Shown here piece after piece: positions 1 through 6,806 of a stretch of DNA of 9,435 nucleotides; positions within the stretch are counted from its first letter, which is position 1; every line of letters starts with the position of its first letter. Source of the DNA: Rugosibacter sp. (GTDB lineage Bacteria > Pseudomonadota > Gammaproteobacteria > Burkholderiales > Rhodocyclaceae); assembly GCA_030652715.1 (NCBI GenBank), contig JAUSQB010000491.1, positions 1-9,435 of the forward strand, given 5' to 3'. Below the pieces are notes generated by a model. It was not told the origin of the DNA. It made no database searches and worked only from the letters and a program-made list of their open reading frames with translations. The translations under genes were made by a program, and so were the position numbers.

Positions 1-62
1 CGCGCAGCGCAAGGAATTCAGCCATGGCTGGAACAAGGTGTCAGGAAAAATCAGGGAGGCGA

Positions 63-68
63 ATTATA
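63..68 (-). promoter_or_regulatory. Possible isolated -10 box near left edge
   Basis: Read on the minus strand this is a perfect TATAAT. No -35 hexamer resembling TTGACA stands 16-18 nt upstream; the nearest candidate, TTAACT, is 24 nt away, and the preceding bases do not form an extended -10. If real, it would drive a gene leaving the window to the left. A minus-strand ATG at 25-23 opens a frame that reaches the edge after eight codons, but it has no Shine-Dalgarno. One perfect hexamer can occur by chance. The rest of 1-137 shows nothing I can assign. Confidence 0.2.
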
Positions 69-140
69 GCCTGCATGGCCTCTTCGCCCCCCAGTTAAGA
101 TACTGCGAACATCAGCCTTGTACGCGGATAATTTCCGCCC

Positions 141-170
141 ACTGCCCCACTGCCCCACTGCCCCACTGCT
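141..170. repeat. 8-bp tandem repeat, G-rich on minus strand
   Basis: The unit ACTGCCCC is repeated perfectly three times (141-148, 149-156, 157-164) and followed by a partial copy ACTGC. Just before it, 138-140 is CCC. On the minus strand this gives three GGGG tracts and one GGG tract, separated by CAGT loops. That fits the (G3+ N1-7)x4 pattern for an intramolecular G-quadruplex. The array begins at the TAG stop of the MAPEG gene, so on that transcript it is the first element of the 3' UTR. It could act as a 3' structure, a transcription block or simply a slippage-prone minisatellite. Confidence 0.85.
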
Positions 171-591
171 ATTGGGCTTGCTGTAGCGCCATCAAGGCCG
201 GGTACACTTTCATGAACAGCGCCAAGCATAGAGCAATGCCAAAAAGATACGTGCCCAAAGCGCCGGTAAAACGCAATTTACTTGGCTGTGCCATGGTTGG
301 CGGCAGAGCAATGCCTAATACGATGATATAACGTGACAGAGTAGCCAGGCCCATGCACCACATCATCCACGGGGCGGGATTAAGCATGCCCAGCGTCAAA
401 ATCAGCACCGCCAGCATCGGCACGTATTCTGTGGTGTTGCCATGCGCGCGAATCACCTTATACAACCGGTCAGCCGGGTCGACGGTGTAACCGTACACAG
501 TTTTTGTTGACCCTCTCGTCATGGAAACAACGAAACCAAGACCGATCACCAGAAAACCTAATAATGCAACACACAGCACGGCAATAATCAT
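169..591 (-). CDS. MAPEG family integral membrane protein
   Basis: This 140-residue protein belongs to the MAPEG family (membrane-associated proteins in eicosanoid and glutathione metabolism). These are small four-helix inner-membrane proteins, and some are glutathione transferases or peroxidases. Hydrophobic segments are visible at about 2-23, 57-71, 76-97 and 107-133. The family signature R-x3-N-x2-E-x2-P is present as R48, N52, E55 and P58, with a second conserved-looking arginine at R87. Length is normal for the bacterial family. The ATG start is preceded by a G-rich Shine-Dalgarno (GGGGGAG at about 599-605, minus strand) 7 nt away. It lies 267 bp downstream of comEC on the same strand and probably has its own promoter. 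Substrate and physiological role cannot be read from sequence; many bacterial members are annotated only as MAPEG proteins. Confidence 0.9.
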   Translation of the reverse strand: MIIAVLCVALLGFLVIGLGFVVSMTRGSTKTVYGYTVDPADRLYKVIRAHGNTTEYVPMLAVLILTLGMLNPAPWMMWCMGLATLSRYIIVLGIALPPTMAQPSKLRFTGALGTYLFGIALCLALFMKVYPALMALQQAQ

Positions 592-608
592 TTGTGCACT
601 CCCCCTGA

Positions 609-621
609 ATTTAAGTTAAAT
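609..621. promoter_or_regulatory. AT-rich perfect palindrome upstream of MAPEG gene
   Basis: ATTTAA and TTAAAT flank a single central G (615), a perfect 6+1+6 inverted repeat. It ends about 18 bp upstream of the MAPEG start codon, just upstream of the Shine-Dalgarno. On the minus strand it overlaps a poor -10 candidate (TATTTA). A TTCAGG sits 17 nt further upstream, matching only three of six -35 positions. It could be an operator or promoter core, but short AT palindromes are frequent by chance. Confidence 0.25.
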
Positions 622-634
622 AGACGCCCCCGCA

Positions 635-796
635 TCAGCCCTGAACGATCCAAAACGATTGCAGGCATCCGCTGAGCGCGCCGAATAAGTGTATCCGAAA
701 CGCGGAAACAACTTCATCACGCACCGCTGAAAACGCTTGCAACGAAAGCGCCACCAGCCGCACGTTAAAAATCAGTAGGCGTCCAATTGCGATCAT
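635..796 (-). CDS. Weak candidate small ORF, 53 codons, unrecognised
   Basis: An ATG-to-TGA frame of 53 residues occupies most of the gap between comEC and the MAPEG gene. It begins MIAIGRLLIFNVRLV and is moderately hydrophobic without a clear membrane helix or signal peptide. I recognise no family. No Shine-Dalgarno precedes the ATG, and an in-frame stop lies a few codons upstream, so no alternative longer start exists. It may well be non-coding sequence that happens to be open. It is listed because it is the only sizeable frame in the 592-858 gap. Confidence 0.15.
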   Translation of the reverse strand: MIAIGRLLIFNVRLVALSLQAFSAVRDEVVSAFRIHLFGALSGCLQSFWIVQG

Positions 797-831
797 CGTG
801 TCGGTTAGTATGTCGGAGGTTCATATGTCAC

Positions 832-849
832 CTACCCCTACGAGGGTAG
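832..849. promoter_or_regulatory. Inverted repeat resembling a NarL-type 7-2-7 site
   Basis: CTACCC (832-837) and GGGTAG (844-849) form a 6-bp inverted repeat. Read as heptamers it is TACCCCT, AC, GAGGGTA (833-848). The first half matches the NarL consensus TACYYMT fully; the second half, read on the other strand (TACCCTC), matches five of seven positions, with the 2-bp spacing NarL dimers use. It stands 9 nt past the comEC stop and about 240 bp upstream of the MAPEG start. The alternative is a comEC 3' hairpin. No T-run follows on the minus strand, so a classical intrinsic terminator is unlikely. Confidence 0.35.
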
Positions 850-858
850 CAAACGAGG

Positions 859-3264
859 TTATTCTGTTGCTGCTGTATTGGGTCTGGATTGCCAATAACG
901 TCGCCGCAAAGCCCGCACATGGTCGATATGCACACCCGTCGAACCAAGATGGACTTTGATCGCACCATCGGCATCCGTACGATGCAAGCGCGCGCCGCTT
1001 GCTGCATAGCGGGCCACAACGTCTGCTTTAGGATGTCCAAACCGGTTGCGATAACCTAGGGGAAAGATTGCTTCTTTTGCGCCGACAGCGGCAATAAAAG
1101 CGGGTGTGGAAGATGTGCGGCTGCCATGATGCGGCACGATCAACACTTCGGCAGCAAGCTCTGACGCATTATCGCTCGCCGCTTGCCGTGCCACCAGCGC
1201 CGACTCTTGTGCAGCCTCAATATCGGATGTAATCAGTAAACGCCGTCCACTGGCATTGATCGCCAATACGCAGGAGACCGCATTGGTTTTCTTTGTCTGA
1301 AAACCCGCCGTCGGGTGCAAGATGGTAAAGCGCACATCGTCCCAGCGCCAGGTATCGCCCGCGCGGCAGGGGATCTGCGGCACCAACCGTTGGTTAAGCT
1401 TATGCCTATCTGGCAATGATGTTCGCAGCAAATTCACGGGAACGCTTGCCAGCACTGATTCGGCTCCGCCCGAATGATCATTGTCGGCATGGCTGACAAT
1501 GAGTTCATCCAGCCGCCGCACGCCCATCGCACGCAAATATGGCACGATGATGCGATTGCCGCTATCGGCTTCAGATGAAAATGCCGGGCCGGTATCAAAC
1601 AACAAATCATGCGTGGCTGTTTGCACATGGACCGCGAGACCTTGGCCAACATCCAGCACCACCATCTCGGCCACACCTATCGGAGGACGTTGCGGAGTAA
1701 TAGTGAGCAACGGCAAAAAAGCCAGCAAACCCAACCAGCGTGCCGGAAAGCCGCGCGGCAACAGCAGCCAGATACCGCCGCCCAGTGCCAGCATTATGGC
1801 CCACGCAGGCGGCACCGCCTGCTGCCAGGTGGCCATGGGCAGAACGGCCAGCCAGTCAATGAAGCTCATCAAGCCGGTCGTGATGACATTTGCCAGCCAC
1901 AGCAGTGGATCGAGAAACGGCAATACACCGGCCAGCGCGAGCGGCGTAATGGCAAAACTCACCAGCGGAATCGCCACCGCATTAGCCAGCGGCGAAACCA
2001 GCGAAAACTGCTGAAACAGCGCCAGCAGCGCGGGCAGCATGCCAAGAGTCACCGCCCATTGCGCACGCCCCCACTCAATCAGCCAATGTGCCGTACCCAG
2101 CCGCCCGCTAGCGATATAAAACAACAAGGACACCGCACCAAAAGACAACCAGAATCCCGCCGCCAGCACTGCCCACGGGTCAAACAGCAGTACCACCAGC
2201 AAAGCCAGCGCCAGAATACGCGAAGCGGCCACCTCGCGATTAAGCAATCGTGCCAGCACTACCACCGCCAACATGTACAGCGTACGCTGCGCCGGTACGC
2301 CGAACCCTGCCAGCAAGCTGTAGACCAAAGCCGCAGCAAAACCGCCGAGCGCTGCCGCCTTTTGCGTTGGCAAATGCAAAGGCAAAACTGACGATCGCCG
2401 CCACAGCCAGCCAGTCAGAAAATAAAACAACCCGGCCAGCATCGTCACATGCAGGCCGGAAATACTCATCAGATGCGTAATGCCGGTATGTGCAAAGCGC
2501 TGCCACAATTCAGGCGCAATAGATTGCTGGTCGCCGATCGCTAATGCAATCAAAATGCCGACATAGGGCGCATCTGGCAATACCGACTGAAAACGTTCAC
2601 GTATCCGTTCGCGCAGCATTTCTATCGCATAGCCGGGCCGCCAGACAGCAGGATCGAGCCGCGTCGCGTTGCTCTGGTGGGGTGGCCGAACATATCCTGT
2701 AGCGCGTATATCGCGCTCAAACAGCCAAGCCTCGTAATCAAATCCGTGCGGATTCATGTTGCCATGCGGGCGCTTCAAGCGCACCGTAAAACGCCAGCGC
2801 TCGCCAGCGTGTACGGGGAGTACAGCGGGCCCTGCCTCTGCTTCTGCCCATCCGCGATACCAGGCCAGAGAAATACGCTGCGGCACGCTGGCGGCAGCCT
2901 GTTCGACATCAAATTCAAAGCGCACACCGCGCCCGATTTTCTGCGGCAAGGCTCTGACCACGCCAACGATTTCAATATCCAGCCCCTCATGAGCGGCTGG
3001 CAAGACATCAGCCAGGCGCCAATGGGCAAAAGCCGAGGCCCAGATAAAGCCGAGCGCAAAACCCGCGACCAGTAGCGGCATTATGGTCACAAGCCACCGT
3101 CTCACCAGCCCCGACTTTTCAAGAAGCAGGTTCACGATGTGCACCATCAGCAGCGTCAGCAATGCTACCGTAACACCTGCCGCCAACCACGGCCACGCGA
3201 CCAGTTCTGCCTGCTGCTGCACCAGCCAGACACCGACGGCAAAAGCCAAAACAAACACGCGCAT
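859..3264 (-). CDS. comEC: ComEC/Rec2 family DNA internalisation channel
   Basis: This 801-residue protein is the inner-membrane channel that passes single-stranded DNA into the cytoplasm during natural transformation. The N-terminus has hydrophobic helices, followed by the soluble DUF4131-like domain with the signature NPHGFDYEAWLF before about residue 190. The Competence domain follows: GDQQS at 244-248, the HLMSISGLH segment at 264-272, then a long run of membrane helices to about 520. The C-terminus is a metallo-beta-lactamase-like domain starting near LDVGQGLAVHV, with the metal motif HADNDH at 592-597 and HHGS at 712-715, so the putative nuclease site looks intact. Length is full for the three-domain proteobacterial form. 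I start at the ATG at 3264; a TTG one codon upstream is less likely. No strong Shine-Dalgarno is seen. No other competence gene is present, and the gene is divergent from its FAH-family neighbour. Confidence 0.96.
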   Translation of the reverse strand: MRVFVLAFAVGVWLVQQQAELVAWPWLAAGVTVALLTLLMVHIVNLLLEKSGLVRRWLVTIMPLLVAGFALGFIWASAFAHWRLADVLPAAHEGLDIEIVGVVRALPQKIGRGVRFEFDVEQAAASVPQRISLAWYRGWAEAEAGPAVLPVHAGERWRFTVRLKRPHGNMNPHGFDYEAWLFERDIRATGYVRPPHQSNATRLDPAVWRPGYAIEMLRERIRERFQSVLPDAPYVGILIALAIGDQQSIAPELWQRFAHTGITHLMSISGLHVTMLAGLFYFLTGWLWRRSSVLPLHLPTQKAAALGGFAAALVYSLLAGFGVPAQRTLYMLAVVVLARLLNREVAASRILALALLVVLLFDPWAVLAAGFWLSFGAVSLLFYIASGRLGTAHWLIEWGRAQWAVTLGMLPALLALFQQFSLVSPLANAVAIPLVSFAITPLALAGVLPFLDPLLWLANVITTGLMSFIDWLAVLPMATWQQAVPPAWAIMLALGGGIWLLLPRGFPARWLGLLAFLPLLTITPQRPPIGVAEMVVLDVGQGLAVHVQTATHDLLFDTGPAFSSEADSGNRIIVPYLRAMGVRRLDELIVSHADNDHSGGAESVLASVPVNLLRTSLPDRHKLNQRLVPQIPCRAGDTWRWDDVRFTILHPTAGFQTKKTNAVSCVLAINASGRRLLITSDIEAAQESALVARQAASDNASELAAEVLIVPHHGSRTSSTPAFIAAVGAKEAIFPLGYRNRFGHPKADVVARYAASGARLHRTDADGAIKVHLGSTGVHIDHVRALRRRYWQSRPNTAATE

Positions 3265-3294
3265 CAAAAATTCCGCTTCGGGTTAGCGCGTTTC

Positions 3295-3303
3295 TGCATA
3301 ATA
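3295..3303 (+). promoter_or_regulatory. Weak -10-like element in the divergent intergenic gap
   Basis: The 71-bp gap between the divergent comEC and FAH-family starts must serve both genes. The only plus-strand element that resembles a sigma-70 -10 box is TGCATAATA, which is CATAAT with a TG just upstream. No convincing -35 accompanies it. The minus-strand promoter of comEC is not evident. The promoter call is tentative. Confidence 0.2.
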
Positions 3304-3335
3304 AGCATGTGCTTTCAATTTATCCGTCAAATCCA

Positions 3336-4049
3336 ATGAGCTACGTTATCACTCCCGCATCGTATTCTGCTGTTCCAGTTGCCAATAATAACGAGTACAA
3401 CGAACAATTTCCTATCCATCGCATCTACTGCGTGGGCCGCAACTATGCGGCACATGCACGCGAGATGGGCGGCAGCCCCGAGCGCGAGCCACCCTTCTTT
3501 TTCTGCAAACCCGCAGATGCCATTGTCCCCGTTCCCGCAGGCGAAAGCATCGCCCTCGCCTACCCGTCTGAAACCAGCAATTATCACCATGAGATCGAGC
3601 TTGTCGTAGCCATCGGCAAGGGTGGCAAAAATATCCCTGAGAAGCACGCCCATGATCACATCTGGGGCTATGCCGTTGGCCTCGACATGACACGCCGCGA
3701 TCTGCAAACCGCCTTGCGCGAAAAAGGCCAACCGTGGGAGCTGGCCAAGGCGTTCGATCAGTCCGCGCCCATTGCTCCGCTGTATCCGGTCAGCCGTATC
3801 GGCCACCCAAAAGCTGGCAGCATCTGGCTCAAAGTGAATGGCGAAATGCGTCAGGCAGGCCGGGTCGAACAAATGATCTGGCCGGTAACCGAAATCATCA
3901 GCCATTTGTCGCGCTACTTTACGCTGCTGCCGGGCGATCTGATTTTCACCGGCACACCATCTGGTGTTGGCCCGGTCATCGTGGGCGATACTCTGCTGGG
4001 CGGAATTGACGGGCTGGGTGAAATTGCTGTGCATAGCATTGCGGCATAA
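3336..4049 (+). CDS. Fumarylacetoacetate hydrolase (FAH) family protein
   Basis: This 237-residue cytoplasmic protein is a short, single-domain member of the FAH superfamily. The family includes fumarylpyruvate hydrolases, acylpyruvases and oxaloacetate decarboxylases. Visible signatures are IYCVGRNYAAHAREMG (30-45), PFFFCKPADA (53-62), HHEIEL (84-89), GLDMTRRDLQ (115-124) and TGTPSGVGP (205-213). E86, E88 and D117 match the E-x-E...D metal-ligand pattern of the family, so the enzyme is probably active and Mg2+/Mn2+ dependent. I choose ATG 3336 because the protein then begins MSYV, typical of close homologues as I know them; a GTG at 3309 would add nine residues of no family character. Neither start has a clear Shine-Dalgarno. 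The true substrate cannot be deduced, since no aromatic-degradation genes are nearby. It is divergent from comEC and followed by a 160-bp gap before the signalling module. Confidence 0.92.
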   Translation: MSYVITPASYSAVPVANNNEYNEQFPIHRIYCVGRNYAAHAREMGGSPEREPPFFFCKPADAIVPVPAGESIALAYPSETSNYHHEIELVVAIGKGGKNIPEKHAHDHIWGYAVGLDMTRRDLQTALREKGQPWELAKAFDQSAPIAPLYPVSRIGHPKAGSIWLKVNGEMRQAGRVEQMIWPVTEIISHLSRYFTLLPGDLIFTGTPSGVGPVIVGDTLLGGIDGLGEIAVHSIAA

Positions 4050-4196
4050 ATGGCTGACAACAGGTAATGCTGAGTGACTAGAAATCTCTCGGATTCATTC
4101 CATGGTAACCACCTTTAATACCGCTTCATAACCTATGCTATGCTTTAAGCGGGATGTCTTTCAAGTCGCTCCACTTCCGGACAAAGTAAGTAAGCT

Positions 4197-4203
4197 AAGG
4201 TGA
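4197..4203 (+). promoter_or_regulatory. Strong Shine-Dalgarno for the upstream small ORF
   Basis: AAGGTGA contains AGGTGA, a six-base match to the anti-Shine-Dalgarno of 16S rRNA, and lies 6 nt upstream of the ATG at 4210. It is the best ribosome-binding site in the intergenic region, and the histidine kinase ATG at 4352 has none. The rest of 4050-4196 contains a tandem TATGC (4134-4143) that could hold a -10 box (TATGCT), but no good -35. No terminator hairpin with a T-run is seen for the FAH-family gene. Confidence 0.5.
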
Positions 4204-4209
4204 TAGAGG

Positions 4210-4359
4210 ATGAATCTACCCGTTCACAAACCGCTGTCTGTTGTCCTGCCCTTCAGGGTTTCAGAAGGTTCGCGTGGTATTGCCTTCTGCGCCGGCGGCC
4301 TGCGCGAACTTCATAGGCATATCTTGCAAGTGCTCGATCAGCATAATCAACATGCTTAA
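4210..4359 (+). CDS. Unrecognised 49-residue ORF overlapping the kinase start
   Basis: An ATG-to-TAA frame encodes 49 residues beginning MNLPVHKPLSVV. The C-terminal third is rich in histidine and glutamine (HRHILQVLDQHNQHA). I recognise no family, and it has no signal peptide or membrane helix. Support for translation is a strong Shine-Dalgarno 6 nt upstream and ordinary-looking codons. The stop codon (4357-4359) lies just beyond the histidine kinase ATG at 4352, in a different frame, an 8-nt overlap. Because the kinase start has no ribosome-binding site, the simplest reading is translational coupling: ribosomes finishing this ORF reinitiate on the kinase. It could be a regulatory leader or a small partner protein of the kinase. 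The competing reading, that the kinase extends upstream from TTG 4241 in its own frame, has no domain support. Confidence 0.5.
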   Translation: MNLPVHKPLSVVLPFRVSEGSRGIAFCAGGLRELHRHILQVLDQHNQHA

Positions 4360-6253
4360 TGACCACAAGCGAAGTGAGCAAACCCCGCACGCAAGTGATG
4401 AGTATTTTCGCGATTGGTTCGAGCATGCGCATGATCTGATCCAGATCATGCAGCCAGATGGCTTGATTCTTTACGCCAACCGGGCGTGGCGAAAAGTGCT
4501 CGGTTACAGCGAGTCAGAAATCGCCGGACTGTCGCTGCAAGACATCATTCATCCTTCGTCTTTAAGCCATTGCATGGAGATATTTCAGCGGATAATGGCA
4601 GCCGACGAAGCAAACGACCTAATGGAAGCTGTGCTCCTGACCAGGGATGGGCGCTCCATCGTCGTTGAAGGAAACAGTCATTGTCACTCTGTGCACGGTA
4701 AACCCGCTGTCATGTGCTCGATCTTTCGCGACATTACCTTGCGCAAACAGGCAGAAAAAGAGCGCGGCTATCTGTTTAACTACGCGCTGGACCTGCATTG
4801 CATTGCCGGTTTCGATGGCTACTTCAAGCAACTTAATCCGGCCTGGGAAAAAATCCTGGGATGGAGCGAGGCTGAATTGCTGTCCAAGCCCTATAGTGAG
4901 TTTATTCATCCAGATGATCGTGATGCAACCATGCATCAGATCAGATCGATAATGGAAGGGAGTAATCTGCTTTCAGGAAGCCATGTAGTGGAAAACCGCT
5001 ATCTGTGCAAGGATGGCACATGCAAGTGGCTTTCATGGGCCAGCTTTGTACATGTTGAAGAAGGACTGATTTTTGCTGCAGCGCGTGACATTTCCGAAAG
5101 CAAGCGCATCCATGCCGCACTGCGCGAAGTCATGCAATGGCAACGTGCCATTCTGGACAATGCCGCTTATGCCATCATCACCTCAACGCCTGAAGGCCTT
5201 ATCACCTCCTTTAACCCTGCCGCAGAGCGGATGCTGGGCTACACAGCAGAGGAAATGATAGGCTTGCAAACACCGGCGCTTATTCATGACGAAACTGAAA
5301 TCGCCGCGCGTGCACAGGAACTTTCGATTGAATTGGGCGAAACCATAGAGCCCGGCTTTGATGTTTTTCTCGTTAAAGCCCGCCGTAACCTGCCTAACGA
5401 ATACGAATGGACCTGTATCCGCAAGAATGGCATACGTTTGCCGACACTGATTTCCATTACGGCGTTGCGCGATGAGGCAAACAGTATCATCGGCTTCCTC
5501 GGTATGTTCGTTGACATCAGCGAGCGTAAACGTATCGAACAATTGCTGCGCGCTAAAAACGAGGATCTCAAAACGTTTGCTTATACTGTCTCGCATGACC
5601 TCAAAGCACCGTTGCGCGGTATCTCTGGCTACGCGCAGGAGTTGGAGCGCCGTCATAAGGAAGGGTTGTCGGAACGTGCACAATTTTGCATCACACAAAT
5701 CATTACAGCATCCAGGAATCTGGACAATCTCATCGAAGATCTGCTCAAGTATTCGCGCCTGGATGCCGAAGTACCTACATTGACCGATATCAAACTACCA
5801 GACCTCGTCAAAAGCATCCTGCGCGATTGCAACCACACGCTCACCGAGCTGAGCGTCGAGGTGCGCGTGAATATTCCACCGATTACTGTGCATACCTGGG
5901 AGCGCGGCCTGCATCAGATCTTGTCCAACTTGATCGACAATGCCATCAAATATGCTCGCCATGCCAAACCTCCACGCCTGACCATCAGCGCCGAAGCCTT
6001 GCCAGAAGGCTATCTGATAACGGTAACCGATAACGGTGTCGGCTTCGACATGAAATATCATGATCGTATCTTCGGCCTGTTCAACCGCCTGGTGCGGGCG
6101 GACGAATTTGAAGGCACCGGTACCGGTTTATCCATTGTCAAAAAACTCATCGAAAAACTCGGCGGTTCCATTCGTGCCACGTCTGCGCCGGGTCAAGGCG
6201 CGACATTTTTTGCCGAATTACCAATGACAACTATAACGGAGACCATGTCATGA
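4352..6253 (+). CDS. Soluble PAS-PAS-PAS sensor histidine kinase
   Basis: This 633-residue kinase contains three PAS domains at about 15-133, 138-252 and 262-394, each ending in the usual D-I-(T/S)-x-R/S-K type boundary. A HisKA dimerisation/phosphoacceptor domain follows (about 405-470) with H415 in the motif SHDLKAPLRG. The ATPase domain (about 515-625) has N526 and N530 (N box), D560-N-G-V-G564 (G1), an IFGLFNRL F-box, and GTGTGL at 588-593 (G2). All residues needed for autophosphorylation are present. There is no membrane segment, so it should sense a cytoplasmic cue. No haem or flavin motif is obvious. The H-box region resembles phytochrome-type kinases, which commonly pair with Rcp1-like receivers, as found immediately downstream. 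ATG 4352 is chosen because it directly precedes PAS1. It overlaps the upstream small ORF and the downstream receiver gene, suggesting a coupled operon. Confidence 0.93.
   Translation: MLNDHKRSEQTPHASDEYFRDWFEHAHDLIQIMQPDGLILYANRAWRKVLGYSESEIAGLSLQDIIHPSSLSHCMEIFQRIMAADEANDLMEAVLLTRDGRSIVVEGNSHCHSVHGKPAVMCSIFRDITLRKQAEKERGYLFNYALDLHCIAGFDGYFKQLNPAWEKILGWSEAELLSKPYSEFIHPDDRDATMHQIRSIMEGSNLLSGSHVVENRYLCKDGTCKWLSWASFVHVEEGLIFAAARDISESKRIHAALREVMQWQRAILDNAAYAIITSTPEGLITSFNPAAERMLGYTAEEMIGLQTPALIHDETEIAARAQELSIELGETIEPGFDVFLVKARRNLPNEYEWTCIRKNGIRLPTLISITALRDEANSIIGFLGMFVDISERKRIEQLLRAKNEDLKTFAYTVSHDLKAPLRGISGYAQELERRHKEGLSERAQFCITQIITASRNLDNLIEDLLKYSRLDAEVPTLTDIKLPDLVKSILRDCNHTLTELSVEVRVNIPPITVHTWERGLHQILSNLIDNAIKYARHAKPPRLTISAEALPEGYLITVTDNGVGFDMKYHDRIFGLFNRLVRADEFEGTGTGLSIVKKLIEKLGGSIRATSAPGQGATFFAELPMTTITETMS
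6238..6242 (+). promoter_or_regulatory. Shine-Dalgarno for receiver gene inside kinase 3' end
   Basis: GGAGA lies 7 nt upstream of the ATG at 6250. It favours that start over the earlier ATG at 6245, which is in the kinase frame and followed by a stop two codons later. Confidence 0.5.
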
Positions 6254-6717
6254 ATTTCATGCTCAACCCAGACTCGCCGCTACGTTGCATTCTCGTGGTC
6301 GAAGACAATGACATGGACCTGGATTTCTGCCTGCAGGCTTTCTCGGAGCATGCCATTGCCAATCCTGTCATCGTCTGTCGCGATGGGGAAGAAGCATTGC
6401 AGTTCATGGATGCACACGCGTCTGCAGAGGACAGACAATTCCCCTTGCTGGTATTGCTGGATCTGCGTCTGCCGAAAATAGACGGCATTGACGTACTGCG
6501 TCATGCCCGCCAGCATCCTGTGTGGAAACAGGTGCCATTCGTTATACTTACCACGTCGCGCGAAAACTCCGATATCGGCATGGCCTACCAGATCGGTGTC
6601 AACTCCTACATTGTGAAGCCAGTAGACTTCGATTCTTTCGCCCAAGTAGTGAAACGCATCAAGCTGTACTGGATACTCACCAACGAGCCTCCGTTCGCAC
6701 CGCCTCCCAGCCAATGA
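6250..6717 (+). CDS. Rcp1-type single-domain response regulator
   Basis: This 155-residue protein is a stand-alone CheY-like receiver of the Rcp1 type, the usual partner of phytochrome-like histidine kinases. The receiver fold spans about 12-145. Acidic pocket E18 and D19, phosphoacceptor D71 in VLLDLRLPKIDG, T101/T102 and K123 in YIVKP are all present, so it should be phosphorylatable. The tail LYWILTNEPP is characteristic of this subfamily, in which it often extends helix 5. No DNA-binding or enzymatic domain follows, so it must act by protein contact or as an intermediate or sink for phosphate. Its ATG overlaps the kinase stop (ATGA), implying translational coupling and roughly stoichiometric production. 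The likely donor is the adjacent kinase. Possible targets are the downstream GGDEF-EAL protein or a flagellar or other output outside the window. Confidence 0.93.
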   Translation: MNFMLNPDSPLRCILVVEDNDMDLDFCLQAFSEHAIANPVIVCRDGEEALQFMDAHASAEDRQFPLLVLLDLRLPKIDGIDVLRHARQHPVWKQVPFVILTTSRENSDIGMAYQIGVNSYIVKPVDFDSFAQVVKRIKLYWILTNEPPFAPPPSQ

Positions 6718-6753
6718 TCTTGAATATCTTCTGAAAATCTATTTGTCAGGCCA

Positions 6754-6774
6754 GCGCGAGCACCCTGCCCGCGC
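6754..6774 (+). other. Intergenic GC hairpin between receiver and GGDEF-EAL genes
   Basis: GCGCG (6754-6758) pairs with CGCGC (6770-6774). Inside it, after an A-C mismatch, GC (6760-6761) can pair with GC (6767-6768), leaving a 5-nt loop. It sits in the 89-bp gap between the receiver and the next gene. The bases that follow are CACATAAAAA rather than a T-run, so it is not a standard intrinsic terminator. It might mark a processing site that sets relative expression, or mean nothing. Confidence 0.25.
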
Positions 6775-6795
6775 CACATAAAAACCAGAATTTTT

Positions 6796-6801
6796 GAGGG
6801 G
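6796..6801 (+). promoter_or_regulatory. Shine-Dalgarno of REC-GGDEF-EAL gene
   Basis: GAGGGG stands 5 nt upstream of ATG 6807. It supports that start and shows that this gene does not depend on coupling to the receiver gene 89 bp upstream. Confidence 0.55.
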
Positions 6802-6806
6802 TGGTC

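Noticed and set aside
1..69. C-terminal tail of a plus-strand gene (22 open codons) or start of a minus-strand gene at 25
   Set aside because: Too short to recognise, no Shine-Dalgarno for the minus-strand ATG, and all three plus frames are open for part of the stretch, so no choice can be made.
38..331. Plus-strand open frame of 97 codons over the left edge and the MAPEG 3' half
   Set aside because: It runs through the 8-bp repeat (low-complexity protein) and antisense to the MAPEG gene; no Shine-Dalgarno and no family resemblance.
1609..2391. 260-codon plus-strand open frame antisense to comEC
   Set aside because: The product is Gln/Arg/His-rich low-complexity sequence, a typical shadow of a GC-rich membrane protein gene on the other strand. 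comEC motifs are unambiguous.
3327..4034. 235-codon minus-strand open frame antisense to the FAH-family gene
   Set aside because: It mirrors the FAH-family gene, which has clear catalytic motifs; the antisense product shows no domain.
4050..4209. Intrinsic terminator after the FAH-family gene or clear promoter for the signalling module
   Set aside because: Only a short GGTAACC palindrome and repeated TATGC are present; there is no stem followed by a T-run and no matching -35/-10 pair.
4241..4351. Upstream extension of the histidine kinase from a TTG codon
   Set aside because: The extra 37 residues are cysteine-rich and featureless, and the TTG has no ribosome site. ATG 4352 directly precedes PAS1, and the region is better explained by the small ORF in another frame.
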